Notes: generated from the sequence alone by a model not told the origin. A stretch of 36,785 nt of DNA from CAIODY01 sp041192505 (GCA_041192505.1 JBEEMV010000044.1:1-36785), one strand, 5' to 3'; shown: positions 27,081-35,418, counted from the first letter of the stretch. Numbers and translations: made by a program.

Positions 27081-27434
27081 CTATTTTCTAACCCAAATTA
27101 TAGTACCCTTATATTCAGTTTGAAAATCCAAACATTTTCCGTCGCCGCCTTTTATCATTCCACCATTTGGGTGGCAAATTAATTCGTCTTTGGCATTTCG
27201 TAAATCATTTAATTGATCACAACAAGGCGATATAATATAATATGCCACTTCGCCATGATACTTGCCTTGCATCACTTTTTGAATGGATTGATTGTTAGGC
27301 AATTTTTCATTACTTGCAATTTTTTCGGCAAGCCAATTCGGTAATTTTGTATTCGATTCAACTTTTTTTGATGAATGGCAAGCCATCATAAAAATTACAC
27401 CTATTGCAATTAGTAAACTATTTATTTTATTCAT
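27081..27434 (-). CDS. Small lipoprotein of unknown function
   Basis: A 117-residue predicted lipoprotein. Residues 1-18 form a signal peptide and FMMAC is the lipobox with Cys19. The mature part contains LPNWLAEKIA, then AYYIISPCCDQLNDL, LICHPNGGMIKGGDGKC and a Trp near the end. The pattern of paired Cys and a GGDGKC turn resembles the small Bacteroidota lipoproteins grouped as DUF6970, a comparison from memory. Function is unknown. A near-consensus -7 box (TACTTTTA, minus strand, 27441-27448) lies just before its start. Confidence 0.75.
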   Translation of the reverse strand: MNKINSLLIAIGVIFMMACHSSKKVESNTKLPNWLAEKIASNEKLPNNQSIQKVMQGKYHGEVAYYIISPCCDQLNDLRNAKDELICHPNGGMIKGGDGKCLDFQTEYKGTIIWVRK

Positions 27435-27440
27435 AATGGT

Positions 27441-27448
27441 TAAAAGTA
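27441..27448 (-). promoter_or_regulatory. Probable -7 box of the lipoprotein gene
   Basis: TACTTTTA on the minus strand, one base off TAnnTTTG, 6 bases before the ATG at 27434. It follows directly on the minus-strand terminator at 27466-27502. Confidence 0.3.
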
Positions 27449-27465
27449 AGGGTAATTCAATTAAA

Positions 27466-27502
27466 ATAAAAAACCCCGATGAAGAAAACTTACATCGGGG
27501 TT
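27466..27502 (-). terminator. Rho-independent terminator
   Basis: On the minus strand AACCCCGATG and CATCGGGGTT pair over 10 bp (27472-27481 with 27493-27502) around an 11-nt loop, followed by a TTTTTTATTTT tail. The plus-strand side lacks a T-run, so it works toward lower coordinates. Confidence 0.8.
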
Positions 27503-27523
27503 AAAATCAACTACTATTCACCC
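27466..27523 (-). ncRNA. Candidate short RNA ending in an intrinsic terminator
   Basis: On the minus strand an exact TAnnTTTG box (TACTTTTG, 27536-27529) is followed about 6 bases later by a putative start near 27523, an unstructured stretch of about 20 nt, and a strong terminator ending near 27466. The transcript would be about 58 nt. There is no minus-strand gene between the plus-strand DUF177 gene and this terminator, so it ends nothing else. No ORF fits inside. A -33 TTTG is not evident. Confidence 0.5.
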
Positions 27524-27707
27524 TGAGTCAAAAGTAATACAGCCATATTGGGTATATAAAAAATACACCTATCTTTTATAGACAATAAATGTGGATTGTA
27601 TGCTGAAATAAACAAAATCGAGATTGGTAAAATAGGCTGCTGCTACAATAAATTAGGTATAAATTAATTTTCTGTGATTTTATGTAAACAAATACACAAA
27701 ATTTACA

Positions 27708-27715
27708 TACCTTTG
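27708..27715 (+). promoter_or_regulatory. -7 box of the yceD-rpmF-plsX operon
   Basis: TACCTTTG matches TAnnTTTG exactly, 18 bases before the GTG start at 27734. No good -33 element. This predicts a leader of only about 12 bases. Confidence 0.5.
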
Positions 27716-27733
27716 CCCTCCTTTTAAAAAGCG

Positions 27734-28267
27734 GTGGAAAAAGAATTGAGATTATATGATATTCATTACGTTGGTTTAACAACCGGCGAACACGTTTTCA
27801 ATTATGAAATCACTGATTCTTTTTTTAAATTAATTGAAGAATCGCCGTTACAAAAAGGAGATTGTAATGTGAAGCTTGTTTTTGAAAAAGAAGCCACACA
27901 TTTTGTTCTTAGTTTTAGTGTTGAAGGAAATGTAGAAGTAGAGTGTGATAGATGCACCGCCGACATTAAATATCCAATTTACAATAATTTTAAATTGTAT
28001 ATTAAATTTGATGACCAACGTGATACTGGTACAAGCGAAGATGATGATGAGATGATCTACATTCCTAGAAGCGATTCAACTATTAATGTAGCTCAGTTTA
28101 TTTATGAATATATTAGTTTGAGCATTCCGATGGTACGAAATTGTGATTTTTTAGAAGAAAAATATAAAAATTGCAATCAGGAAATTTTAAAAAAATTAAA
28201 AAACGAATCTACCGAGCATGAAACAGATGCAAGGTGGGAAAAATTAAAAAACATAAAACTTAAGTAA
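27734..28267 (+). CDS. YceD/DUF177-family protein
   Basis: A 177-residue protein of the YceD (DUF177) family, linked to 23S rRNA and L32 biology. It starts with GTG (MEKELRLYDIHYVGLTTGEH); no ATG lies at a better place. Cys71 and Cys74 (CDRC) with Cys137 and Cys147 could bind a metal, as in other family members. An acidic stretch EDDDEM is at 102-107. Next to rpmF and plsX it forms the conserved yceD-rpmF-plsX cluster, which supports the call. Its molecular role is not settled. Confidence 0.88.
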   Translation: MEKELRLYDIHYVGLTTGEHVFNYEITDSFFKLIEESPLQKGDCNVKLVFEKEATHFVLSFSVEGNVEVECDRCTADIKYPIYNNFKLYIKFDDQRDTGTSEDDDEMIYIPRSDSTINVAQFIYEYISLSIPMVRNCDFLEEKYKNCNQEILKKLKNESTEHETDARWEKLKNIKLK

Positions 28268-28315
28268 CACTAAGTTGATTAACATAAAAATTTAACATTT
28301 AACTATTTATAAGTT

Positions 28316-28507
28316 ATGCCAAATCCTAAAAGACGACATTCAGCATCAAGACGTGATAAACGCCGTACACATTACAAAGCCGTAGCACCAACAATTGCAA
28401 CTGATAAAAATACTGGTGAAGTATATTTAAGTCATCGTGCTTATTGGAGTACTGATGGTAAATTAATATACAACGGACAAACGGTAATGGAAAGATCTTC
28501 TAAATAG
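28316..28507 (+). CDS. rpmF: 50S ribosomal protein L32
   Basis: A 63-residue ribosomal protein, MPNPKRRHSASRRDKRRTHY at the start, a signature of bL32. It contains no cysteine, so it is the zinc-independent form, usual in Bacteroidota. It lies 48 bases after the DUF177 gene and ahead of plsX. Confidence 0.96.
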   Translation: MPNPKRRHSASRRDKRRTHYKAVAPTIATDKNTGEVYLSHRAYWSTDGKLIYNGQTVMERSSK

Positions 28508-28565
28508 ATTTTTCTTAGCAACAATATTTTTCGAAAAAATCCGAGTAAAAGTTTTAACCAAATTG

Positions 28566-28573
28566 TATATTTG
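28566..28573 (+). promoter_or_regulatory. Possible internal -7 box before plsX
   Basis: TATATTTG, an exact TAnnTTTG match, lies 53 bases before the plsX ATG, in the 119-bp gap after rpmF. It may give plsX its own promoter inside the operon. No -33 element seen. Confidence 0.35.
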
Positions 28574-28626
28574 GCTGAAAATTTTTGCTTGGATTTTTTA
28601 TTTATGCAAATTTCAAAACAACCAAC

Positions 28627-29568
28627 ATGATAAAAATAGGAATTGATATGATGGGTGGCGATTTTGCCCCACAAGCTACTGCCAAAGGTGTTGCAATGGC
28701 TCAAGCCGAATTAGCTGCCGATAACCATTTGGTGCTGATTGGCAACCAAGATATTATTAAAGCCGAATTGCAAAATGCTGGTGCCGATGCTTCAAAGTTT
28801 ACTATTGTACATGCACCCGATATTATTGAAATGGGCGAACATCCTGCCAAAGCATTTCAACAAAAACCGCATTCATCAATAAGCATAGGTTTTCATTTAT
28901 TAAAAGAAAATAAAATTGATGTATTTGCAAGTGCTGGTAATACAGGCGCTATGTTAGTAGGTACATTATTTAGCGTAAAAGCTATTGAAGGTATAAGCCG
29001 CCCTTGTATTGCATCGGTAGCACCAAAATTAAATGGTAGCACTGGCGTAATAGTAGATGTAGGCGCTAATGCAGATGTAAAACCCGAACACTTAAACCAG
29101 TTTGCATTATTGGGAAGCATTTATGCCGAGGCTGTTTTAAAATGCAACAACCCTAAAGTTGGATTATTAAATTTGGGCGAAGAAGAAGGTAAAGGCAATT
29201 TGATTTTACAAGCTGCTTATCCATTATTAAAAGAAAACAGCAAGATTAATTTTATTGGCAATATTGAAGGCAGAGATATTTTTAATGATAAAGCCGATGT
29301 AATTGTTTGCGATGGTTATGTAGGTAATGTGGTATTAAAAATGGGTGAAAATATTTATGATATTTTAAAAGAACAAAATGCTATTACCCCATTTTTTGAA
29401 AGAGTAAATTATGAAAACTATGGTGGTATGCCCATCTTAGGCGCTAATGCTGCTGTGGTAATTGGTCATGGTGTATCAAATGCTAAAGCAATAAAAAATA
29501 TGATTTTACACAGCCGTGATATTGCAGCATCGGGCATGGTGCAATTAATTAAAAATGCAATGGCTTAA
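28627..29568 (+). CDS. plsX: Phosphate acyltransferase PlsX
   Basis: A 313-residue enzyme that turns acyl-ACP into acyl-phosphate, the first step of phospholipid synthesis with PlsY. IGIDMMGGDFAP at the start, SAGNTGAMLVG, and NVVLKMGEN are family motifs. The frame opens earlier at 28585, but the ATG at 28627 (MIKIGIDMMGG) gives the standard N-terminus. fabH, which often follows plsX, is absent; instead the repeat-bounded Rhs island begins 14 bases after the stop. Confidence 0.95.
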   Translation: MIKIGIDMMGGDFAPQATAKGVAMAQAELAADNHLVLIGNQDIIKAELQNAGADASKFTIVHAPDIIEMGEHPAKAFQQKPHSSISIGFHLLKENKIDVFASAGNTGAMLVGTLFSVKAIEGISRPCIASVAPKLNGSTGVIVDVGANADVKPEHLNQFALLGSIYAEAVLKCNNPKVGLLNLGEEEGKGNLILQAAYPLLKENSKINFIGNIEGRDIFNDKADVIVCDGYVGNVVLKMGENIYDILKEQNAITPFFERVNYENYGGMPILGANAAVVIGHGVSNAKAIKNMILHSRDIAASGMVQLIKNAMA

Positions 29569-29582
29569 AGATAGCACCTACA

Positions 29583-29668
29583 GAGCTTGAGATGTTGTTG
29601 GGTTGCTGCTGCTATTAACAGGGCACTTAATAATACAAAGTAGTTTTGCTACTTTAGGAGCTTACTGT
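29583..29668. repeat. Left 86-bp inverted repeat of the Rhs island
   Basis: Matches the reverse complement of 31801-31886 with 4 mismatches in 86 bases (about 95 percent). It includes the near-palindrome GCTACTTTAGGAGC. Coding potential is not seen. It starts 14 bases after plsX. Confidence 0.85.
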
Positions 29669-29721
29669 TAATAGAAAAATAAATGGGCGTAAACCCCAAA
29701 GCTCCATTGGATCGACCTTTT

Positions 29722-29887
29722 CGCCGAGATGAGTGTCCGCACTCATCTCTAAATTGATTCGATAAAAGTAGTTCAAAAAAATATTTTCATAAGCGCTTTT
29801 TATTTTCAATAAAGTATATTTGTAGCTTTCATTTTAACATGAAACAATAAAATAATACAGTGGTGAGTGAGGACACTAACCACGGCG
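29722..29887. mobile_element. MITE-like palindromic element, copy 2
   Basis: A 166-bp copy of the element at 6861-7015, with an 11-bp length difference in the middle. The left hairpin is GAGATGAGTG-TCCG-CACTCATCTC; the right end is identical to copy 1 from GTGGTGAGTGAGGACACT to CACGGCG. It also keeps the internal TATATTTG (29815-29822). The right end abuts the toxin tail remnant at 29888, so it seems to have inserted into that gene. Confidence 0.75.
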
Positions 29888-30007
29888 GAAAATACAATTC
29901 AACATTCATTAATTGATACATATAGATTTAGATTTTTAAGAAAAGGTCTAAAATCAGATGTTGGTTGGACAAAAAAATATAATTGGTTCACTAAGTTTAA
30001 TAAATAA
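29888..30007 (+). pseudogene. C-terminal tail of a polymorphic toxin, cut by the MITE
   Basis: From the MITE edge the plus strand encodes 39 residues and a stop: ENTIQHSLIDTYRFRFLRKG, then LKSDVGWTKKYNWFTKFNK. The dense basic and aromatic residues look like the end of a nuclease-type toxin tip of an Rhs protein; this is inference. The following gene is the probable immunity partner. No N-terminal part remains, so it is a remnant. Confidence 0.45.
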
Positions 30008-30067
30008 TATTCAATATATGTTTAATTTTTTCAGAAAAAAAATGATTTTTTATGGACACTTGATTTT

Positions 30068-30652
30068 TTGAAATTTATTCTTCAAAATATTGATTCTGTT
30101 AAGTTAAGTCAATTTATAAAACAAATTGAAGATGGGCTTATACAAGGGGAATTGAAAAACTTAAGTGACATAAAAGATTATATTGCTTTCAGTTTTGATA
30201 GAACAAAGCATAAACAATATTTTAATAAATTAGGGGAATGTTTTTCTATTTCAAATATTATAATTAGAGATAAGCTGTCTTCAAACAGATTTGAAGTTGC
30301 ACTTTATTTTGCACATAATATATTTTGTGGATATGTTTTTTCAAGCCCTGTTCAAGACAGAAGGCATATTACCGACTATTTAGTTGATATTTCTTTAATT
30401 AATGAAGGGAAAATTGGAGAAAATGAATTTGAGAGTATTAAACAATTATTTAGTAATGAAGAATTAGAAAGAATTAACAAAAACGATATTTATTCTTCAA
30501 ACATTAATGGGGTTTTATATTATCATATTAAAGAATTAGATGATGGAAATTTTATTGGAATAAACATAGATAATAATATTTATAAAATAAGCCACGACCC
30601 TTTTGAAGTCATTCTACTAGAAAGGAATAATTTGATTAATATTCTCAAGTAG
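30068..30652 (+). CDS. Putative immunity protein, probably frameshifted at its start
   Basis: A 194-residue acidic cytoplasmic protein with no signal peptide. The end, YYHIKELDDGNFIGINIDNN then IYKISHDPFEV, resembles immunity proteins that follow Rhs toxins, from memory. As written the frame begins at TTG 30068 with no good start. An ATG at 30018 (MFNFFRKK) is followed by eight A (30035-30042); one more A would join it in frame to NDFLWTLDFLKFILQNIDS and onward. So the gene was probably about 212 residues and has lost one A, unless this is a read error or programmed slippage. It lies 10 bases after the toxin tail, the usual toxin-immunity order. Codon use is more AT-rich than in its neighbours. 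Confidence 0.55.
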   Translation: MKFILQNIDSVKLSQFIKQIEDGLIQGELKNLSDIKDYIAFSFDRTKHKQYFNKLGECFSISNIIIRDKLSSNRFEVALYFAHNIFCGYVFSSPVQDRRHITDYLVDISLINEGKIGENEFESIKQLFSNEELERINKNDIYSSNINGVLYYHIKELDDGNFIGINIDNNIYKISHDPFEVILLERNNLINILK

Positions 30653-30709
30653 AAGTTGGTAGTTTTGCCGAGTTTAGTATAGTAAAAATAAAAACTATAA
30701 ATTATAGTG

Positions 30710-31645
30710 ATGAAAACCACCCAATCCCCAAACCCTTTCGGGATGCTAATGCCAGGCAGGTCATTTAGCAACGGAACAGGTTATAGATTTGGGTTTAATG
30801 GGCAAGAACAAGATAACGATATAAACGGAAAAGGCAATTTAAACACCGCCACTTTTTGGGAATATGATACAAGGTTGGGTAGAAGGTGGAATGTTGATCC
30901 TGTGGTGAAATTATTTGAAAGTTCATATCTGACATTTGCGAATAATCCAATACTTTTTAAAGATTCAAATGGAGATGACCCCTCTACAGAAGTAGAAAAA
31001 CAAAAAGATGGTACTTATAAGGTTGTCAATGCCAAAAACGATGGCGATAATAATATTTATGAAGTAAACAAAAAAGGACAACGATTAAAGACAACTGATC
31101 CAGTTTCAAAAAAAGAAAGTTATAAAGTTTTAGGGCAAACGTTAAATGCTTGGGATTTTATGTTAACAAATGATAATACTGGGGAACTTTATAGTCATGC
31201 TGACGTAAATATTGATTTTAGCAATGGAAAAGTTCAAGGAAGTTTGCCAGAAGTTACACTCCCAAAGTCTGGTGTAAAAATAAGTGATGTTAAATTAAAT
31301 ATGTACGGCAGTAATTTGATAGTATATTTAAATCAGTATTTTTTGGATGCTGTTAAGTATGAAGGTCTTCTTGATCCTTATAATCAATGCCTTCTTTTGC
31401 AAGATTTAAGTGGAAATGCTAAGGCTTTAGATATTAAAGCATTTTTTGGGGCTTATACTCCTATAAAATTATCAGAAAAATCAAATACTTTTACAACGAT
31501 AAGAGCAATTGGAAATCTTGCTTTTGGAATGAATTTAAGAGCTACTTTTCCTGGCCCATCGTCATCTTTAAGATTCTATTATAATAAAACAATGGAAAAA
31601 GTCGGAGCATATAATCAATCTCAAGCCCTGCTGGCGAAAGTCTGA
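30710..31645 (+). CDS. Orphan Rhs core fragment with unclassified C-terminal effector domain
   Basis: A 311-residue remnant of an Rhs protein. It begins inside the conserved end of the Rhs core: NPFGMLMPGRSF, YRFGFNGQEQDNDINGKGN, then YDTRLGRRWNVDP and NPILFKDSNGDD up to about residue 90. The long N-terminal YD-repeat shell is missing. The variable tip, about 220 residues from DPSTEVEKQK to AYNQSQ, is not assigned to a toxin family by me. The last few residues (ALLAKV) run into repeat DNA, so the tip is probably truncated. GTG at 30707 directly precedes the ATG. No immunity gene follows. Confidence 0.65.
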   Translation: MKTTQSPNPFGMLMPGRSFSNGTGYRFGFNGQEQDNDINGKGNLNTATFWEYDTRLGRRWNVDPVVKLFESSYLTFANNPILFKDSNGDDPSTEVEKQKDGTYKVVNAKNDGDNNIYEVNKKGQRLKTTDPVSKKESYKVLGQTLNAWDFMLTNDNTGELYSHADVNIDFSNGKVQGSLPEVTLPKSGVKISDVKLNMYGSNLIVYLNQYFLDAVKYEGLLDPYNQCLLLQDLSGNAKALDIKAFFGAYTPIKLSEKSNTFTTIRAIGNLAFGMNLRATFPGPSSSLRFYYNKTMEKVGAYNQSQALLAKV

Positions 31646-31980
31646 CGCTGAGCCATTGAGCGCTTGCCGACTTGTGCCTTTACTGTTGTTGATACCTTGG
31701 TACAACTTGTCCCGATGAAAAATCGGGAAGTTCGCCACACACAAACCTACGCTGCAAACTTGCGCTAGCCCTGTTTATAAATATTCATTTTTCTATCAAT
31801 ACAGTAAGCTCCTAAAGGAGCAAAACTACTTTGTATTTTAAAGTGCCCTGTTAATAGCAGCAGCAACCCAACAACATCTCAAACTCTATACATATTTCTC
31901 ATGTTCCAAACACCTGTGGTGCGTACACTCATCTTGGCTAAAACATTAACGATAACTGTATAAGGATAGTGCAATCATAA
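31646..31980. other. Gene-free repeat debris at the end of the Rhs island
   Basis: No gene is seen here. The first 150 bases contain short palindromes such as CCCGAT-GAAA-ATCGGG (around 31711) and CGCTGCAAACTTGCGC-type motifs that look like dispersed repeats. The 86-bp inverted repeat follows at 31801. At 31925-31938 ACACTCATCTTGGC matches 14 bases of the MITE left end in reverse. Confidence 0.5.
31801..31886. repeat. Right 86-bp inverted repeat of the Rhs island
   Basis: Reverse complement of 29583-29668 with 4 mismatches in 86. It contains the perfect palindrome GCTCCTAAAGGAGC. The pair encloses about 2.1 kb. Confidence 0.85.
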
Positions 31981-32012
31981 AAAATCCCCGATAAAATTTA
32001 TCGGGGATTTTT
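31979..32012 (-). terminator. Terminator of nrdJ, able to act in both directions
   Basis: AAAATCCCCGATAAA (31981-31995) pairs with TTTATCGGGGATTTT (31997-32011), a 15-bp stem with a minimal loop. The minus strand ends in a run of T and the hairpin lies 23 bases after the nrdJ stop. The plus side also has a T-run, so it would close off the Rhs island too. Confidence 0.85.
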
Positions 32013-32034
32013 AATTCTAAATTATCTTATTAAA

Positions 32035-35000
32035 TTATACGCAACCTGTAGTGGTGCCGCAGTTTAAACATTTATAACATGTACCGCTTCGTACCGTAGT
32101 ATGACCACATGTAGAACAAGCAGGTGCATCACCCGATGTATGCTTTATAAGTTTTACTTGTTTCATTCCATTAGTCGATTTTACTAATGATGTAGTTAAT
32201 TCTAATTCGTTTGCTTTTACGGCTGTAGCTTCAAAGTTTCCTTCAGCTTGCATTTCGCTTACAAATTCGTTTTCTACTTCATTTTGTACATGTACTAAAT
32301 CTGTACGATTCAAATATTCATATCCTAATAATCGGAAGATAAAATCAACTACTGATGTACCGCTTTTAATATTCGGATGATCAATTCTTCCTGCTGGTTC
32401 AAATCGGGTAAAAGTAAATTTATCTACAAATTCTTCTAATGGCACACCATATTGTAAACCAACCGATACTGCAATAGCAAAGCAATTTAGCATACTGCGG
32501 AAGGCTGCACCTTCTTTATGCATATCAATAAATAATTCGCCAATTGTACCATCGCTGTATTCGCCAGTGCGAACAAATACGGCTTGTCCGTCAATCTTAG
32601 CTTTGTGTGTATATCCGTGGCGTTTAGATGGTAATGATTTGCGTTCTACTACTCTTGCCAATGCACGTTTTAATTGTGTATCGGGGCTTGCTTGTACACG
32701 TTTGGTTACTTCTTCTAATAATTCATCAACGGTTAATGAACTCATTTCTAATGGAGCTGCACCACCTTCCGATTTTTTATCGTCTTTTTTATTGTTTAAT
32801 GGTTGGCTCATTTTGCTACCATCACGGTATACAGCATTAGCCTTTAAACATTGTTCCCAGCTTAATTTGTAGCAGCTTTGAATATCTTCTAAAGTTGCTT
32901 CATTAGGTAAATTAATAGTTTTTGAAATAGCACCACTAATAAATGGTTGTACGCTACCCATCATACGTATATGACCATGTGCATGAATAAATCTTGTACC
33001 TGTAACACCACATTTGTTAGCCGTATCAAATATTGGTAAGTGTTCTTCTTTAAGCATCGGCGCACCTTCCACAGTCATAGTACCGCATACATAAATATTG
33101 GCTTCGTTTATTAGTACTTCACTAAAGCCTAAAGATTCTAATAAATGAAAATTAGGATTGCTATACACATCTTGGCTATAACCTAAGCGTTGCATAGTTT
33201 CTTCGCCCAATGTATAAGGATTAATGGCAAAGCCAATATCAAAAGCACCAGGTAAAGCCGATTCTATTTTTTCAATATCTTTTTCGTTGAAACCTTTACT
33301 ACGTAAAGCATCTAACGAAATAGATTTACAACCATTTAATGTACCATGTCCTTTTGCATAATTTACAATACCTTCTACTTGATCAGCCGTATAGCCTAAC
33401 GTTCTTAAAGCCCAAGGCACCGATTGGTTAATAATTTTAAAATATCCACCACCCGATAATTTTTTGAATTTAACCAAAGCAAAATCAGGTTCAACACCTG
33501 TTGTATCGCAATCCATAACTAATCCGATAGTTCCTGTTGGCGCAATTACAGTAGTTTGAGCATTTCTATAACCATATTTTTCGCCTAATTGTAAAGCATC
33601 ATCCCAAGCTTTACAAGCAGCATTTAATAAATAATCGGGGCAGTATTTAGCATCAATACCTTGTGGTGTAATGCTTAAGCCTTCATAGTTTTCTTTTGAA
33701 TCATAAGCGGCATAACGATGATTGCGCATTACTTTTAACATATCATCTTTATTCTCTTCGTATCTTGGAAAAGCACCTAAATGTTGAGCCATTTCAGCCG
33801 ATGTTTTGTATGAAACACCTGTCATTACAGCACTTAAAGCACCAGCAATACTTCTTGCTTTATCGCTATCGTATGGTATGCCCATTACCATTAAGCAAGC
33901 ACCTAAATTGGCAAAGCCTAATCCTAATGTTCTGTATTCGTAAGATAATTGTGCTACTTCTTTTGATGGAAATTGAGCCATCAAAACAGATATTTCTAAT
34001 ACGGTTGTCCATAAGCGGTTAACGTGTTCGTATCCTTTAATATCAAATGTTAGGCTTATTGGGTCTAACAATTTCATTAAGTTTACCGAAGCTAAATTAC
34101 AAGCTGTATTATCTAAAAACATGTATTCGCTACATGGGTTTGAAGCTCTAATAGCACCACCTTGTGGGCAAGTATGCCATTCGTTAATGGTTGTATCGTA
34201 TTGTACGCCAGGATCAGCACAACGCCAAGCTGCATAAGCTATTTTATCCCAAAGTTCAGTAGCTGGAATAGTGCTCATTACTTCGCCATTCGAACGGGCT
34301 TTAAATTCCCAATCAGCATTTTGTTCTAATTTTTCGAAAAATGAATTTGGAATACGAACCGAGTTATTACTATTTTGTCCGCTAATGGTTCTGTATGCTT
34401 CGCCTTCGTAATGGCTATCGTAGCCAGCAGCAATTAATGCAGCTACCTTTTTCTCTTCTTCAACTTTCCAATCAATAAATTTTAATGCTTCAGGATGATC
34501 TAAATCTAAACAAACCATTTTAGCAGCTCTACGAGTAGTACCACCTGATTTAATAGCACCTGCCGAACGATCTCCAATTTTTAAGAAGCTCATTAAGCCG
34601 CTTGAAGTACCACCGCCGCTTAATTTTTCGCCTTCGCCACGAATGTTAGAAAAGTTTGTTCCTACACCACTACCATATTTAAAAATACGAGCTTCACGAA
34701 CCCATAAATCCATAATACCACCTTCGTTTACCAAATCATCATCAACACTTAATATAAAGCAAGCATGTGGTTGAGGACGTTCGTATGCCGAAGTAGATTT
34801 TTTTAATTTTCTATCAATAGGGTCAACATAATAATGACCTTGTGGTTTGCCAGTAATACCATAGCTTTCGTACAAACCAGTATTAAACCATTGTGGTGAG
34901 TTTGGCGCTGCAAATTGCCCAACGATTGAATACACTAATTCATCATAGAATACTTGTGCATCTTGTTCGGTAGCAAAATAGCCATATTTTTCGCCCCATA

Positions 35001-35307
35001 CTCTCCAACAATTAGCCATACGATGAGCTACTTGTTTAATAGATTTTTCGCTGGTTGTTGTACCATCAGCTTGTGGCACACCAGCCTTACGGAAATATTT
35101 TTGTGCTAAAATATCAGTAGCAGTTTGGCTCCATTGTTTCGGAACTTCAACGCCAGTCATTTCAAACACATTTTTGCCGTTGGTGTCTTTAATTACCGAA
35201 GTACGCATATCGTATTCAAACATATCAAATACGTTTATACCCTCTACGGTATAATAGCGGTTATACTTCATTCCGCTGCTTACATTTTCTTTTTCTTTTT
35301 TACTCAT
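32035..35307 (-). CDS. nrdJ: Vitamin B12-dependent (class II) ribonucleoside-diphosphate reductase
   Basis: A 1090-residue adenosylcobalamin-dependent reductase that makes deoxyribonucleotides without an oxygen-requiring partner subunit. SPQWFNTG (near 136), PHACFILSVDDD (near 180), the finger-loop site NPCSEYMFLDNTACNLASVNL (about 390-410, key residues Asn, Cys and Glu in NPCSE) and PTGTIGLVMDCDTTGVEPD are typical. The C-terminus has a zinc ribbon, CSTCGHTTVRSGTCYKC then LNCG, ending GCV, as in the NrdJ group. No nrdAB or nrdE/F is here. A 524-bp gap upstream may hold DnaA-linked control; I see no B12 riboswitch. Confidence 0.95.
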   Translation of the reverse strand: MSKKEKENVSSGMKYNRYYTVEGINVFDMFEYDMRTSVIKDTNGKNVFEMTGVEVPKQWSQTATDILAQKYFRKAGVPQADGTTTSEKSIKQVAHRMANCWRVWGEKYGYFATEQDAQVFYDELVYSIVGQFAAPNSPQWFNTGLYESYGITGKPQGHYYVDPIDRKLKKSTSAYERPQPHACFILSVDDDLVNEGGIMDLWVREARIFKYGSGVGTNFSNIRGEGEKLSGGGTSSGLMSFLKIGDRSAGAIKSGGTTRRAAKMVCLDLDHPEALKFIDWKVEEEKKVAALIAAGYDSHYEGEAYRTISGQNSNNSVRIPNSFFEKLEQNADWEFKARSNGEVMSTIPATELWDKIAYAAWRCADPGVQYDTTINEWHTCPQGGAIRASNPCSEYMFLDNTACNLASVNLMKLLDPISLTFDIKGYEHVNRLWTTVLEISVLMAQFPSKEVAQLSYEYRTLGLGFANLGACLMVMGIPYDSDKARSIAGALSAVMTGVSYKTSAEMAQHLGAFPRYEENKDDMLKVMRNHRYAAYDSKENYEGLSITPQGIDAKYCPDYLLNAACKAWDDALQLGEKYGYRNAQTTVIAPTGTIGLVMDCDTTGVEPDFALVKFKKLSGGGYFKIINQSVPWALRTLGYTADQVEGIVNYAKGHGTLNGCKSISLDALRSKGFNEKDIEKIESALPGAFDIGFAINPYTLGEETMQRLGYSQDVYSNPNFHLLESLGFSEVLINEANIYVCGTMTVEGAPMLKEEHLPIFDTANKCGVTGTRFIHAHGHIRMMGSVQPFISGAISKTINLPNEATLEDIQSCYKLSWEQCLKANAVYRDGSKMSQPLNNKKDDKKSEGGAAPLEMSSLTVDELLEEVTKRVQASPDTQLKRALARVVERKSLPSKRHGYTHKAKIDGQAVFVRTGEYSDGTIGELFIDMHKEGAAFRSMLNCFAIAVSVGLQYGVPLEEFVDKFTFTRFEPAGRIDHPNIKSGTSVVDFIFRLLGYEYLNRTDLVHVQNEVENEFVSEMQAEGNFEATAVKANELELTTSLVKSTNGMKQVKLIKHTSGDAPACSTCGHTTVRSGTCYKCLNCGTTTGCV

Positions 35308-35418
35308 AATAGGTAAAATGGTTTTGATGGTTTCTTCTATATTTTTATGGTTGCCTTAATGCAAGAAAAGTATAACGGATACAATTTCCTGCCGGGCTTT
35401 ACCAGCTTTTTAAAATTA

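Noticed and set aside
29569..31980. A complete insertion sequence or integron
   Set aside because: No transposase or integrase and no short target duplications were seen inside or beside the inverted repeats.
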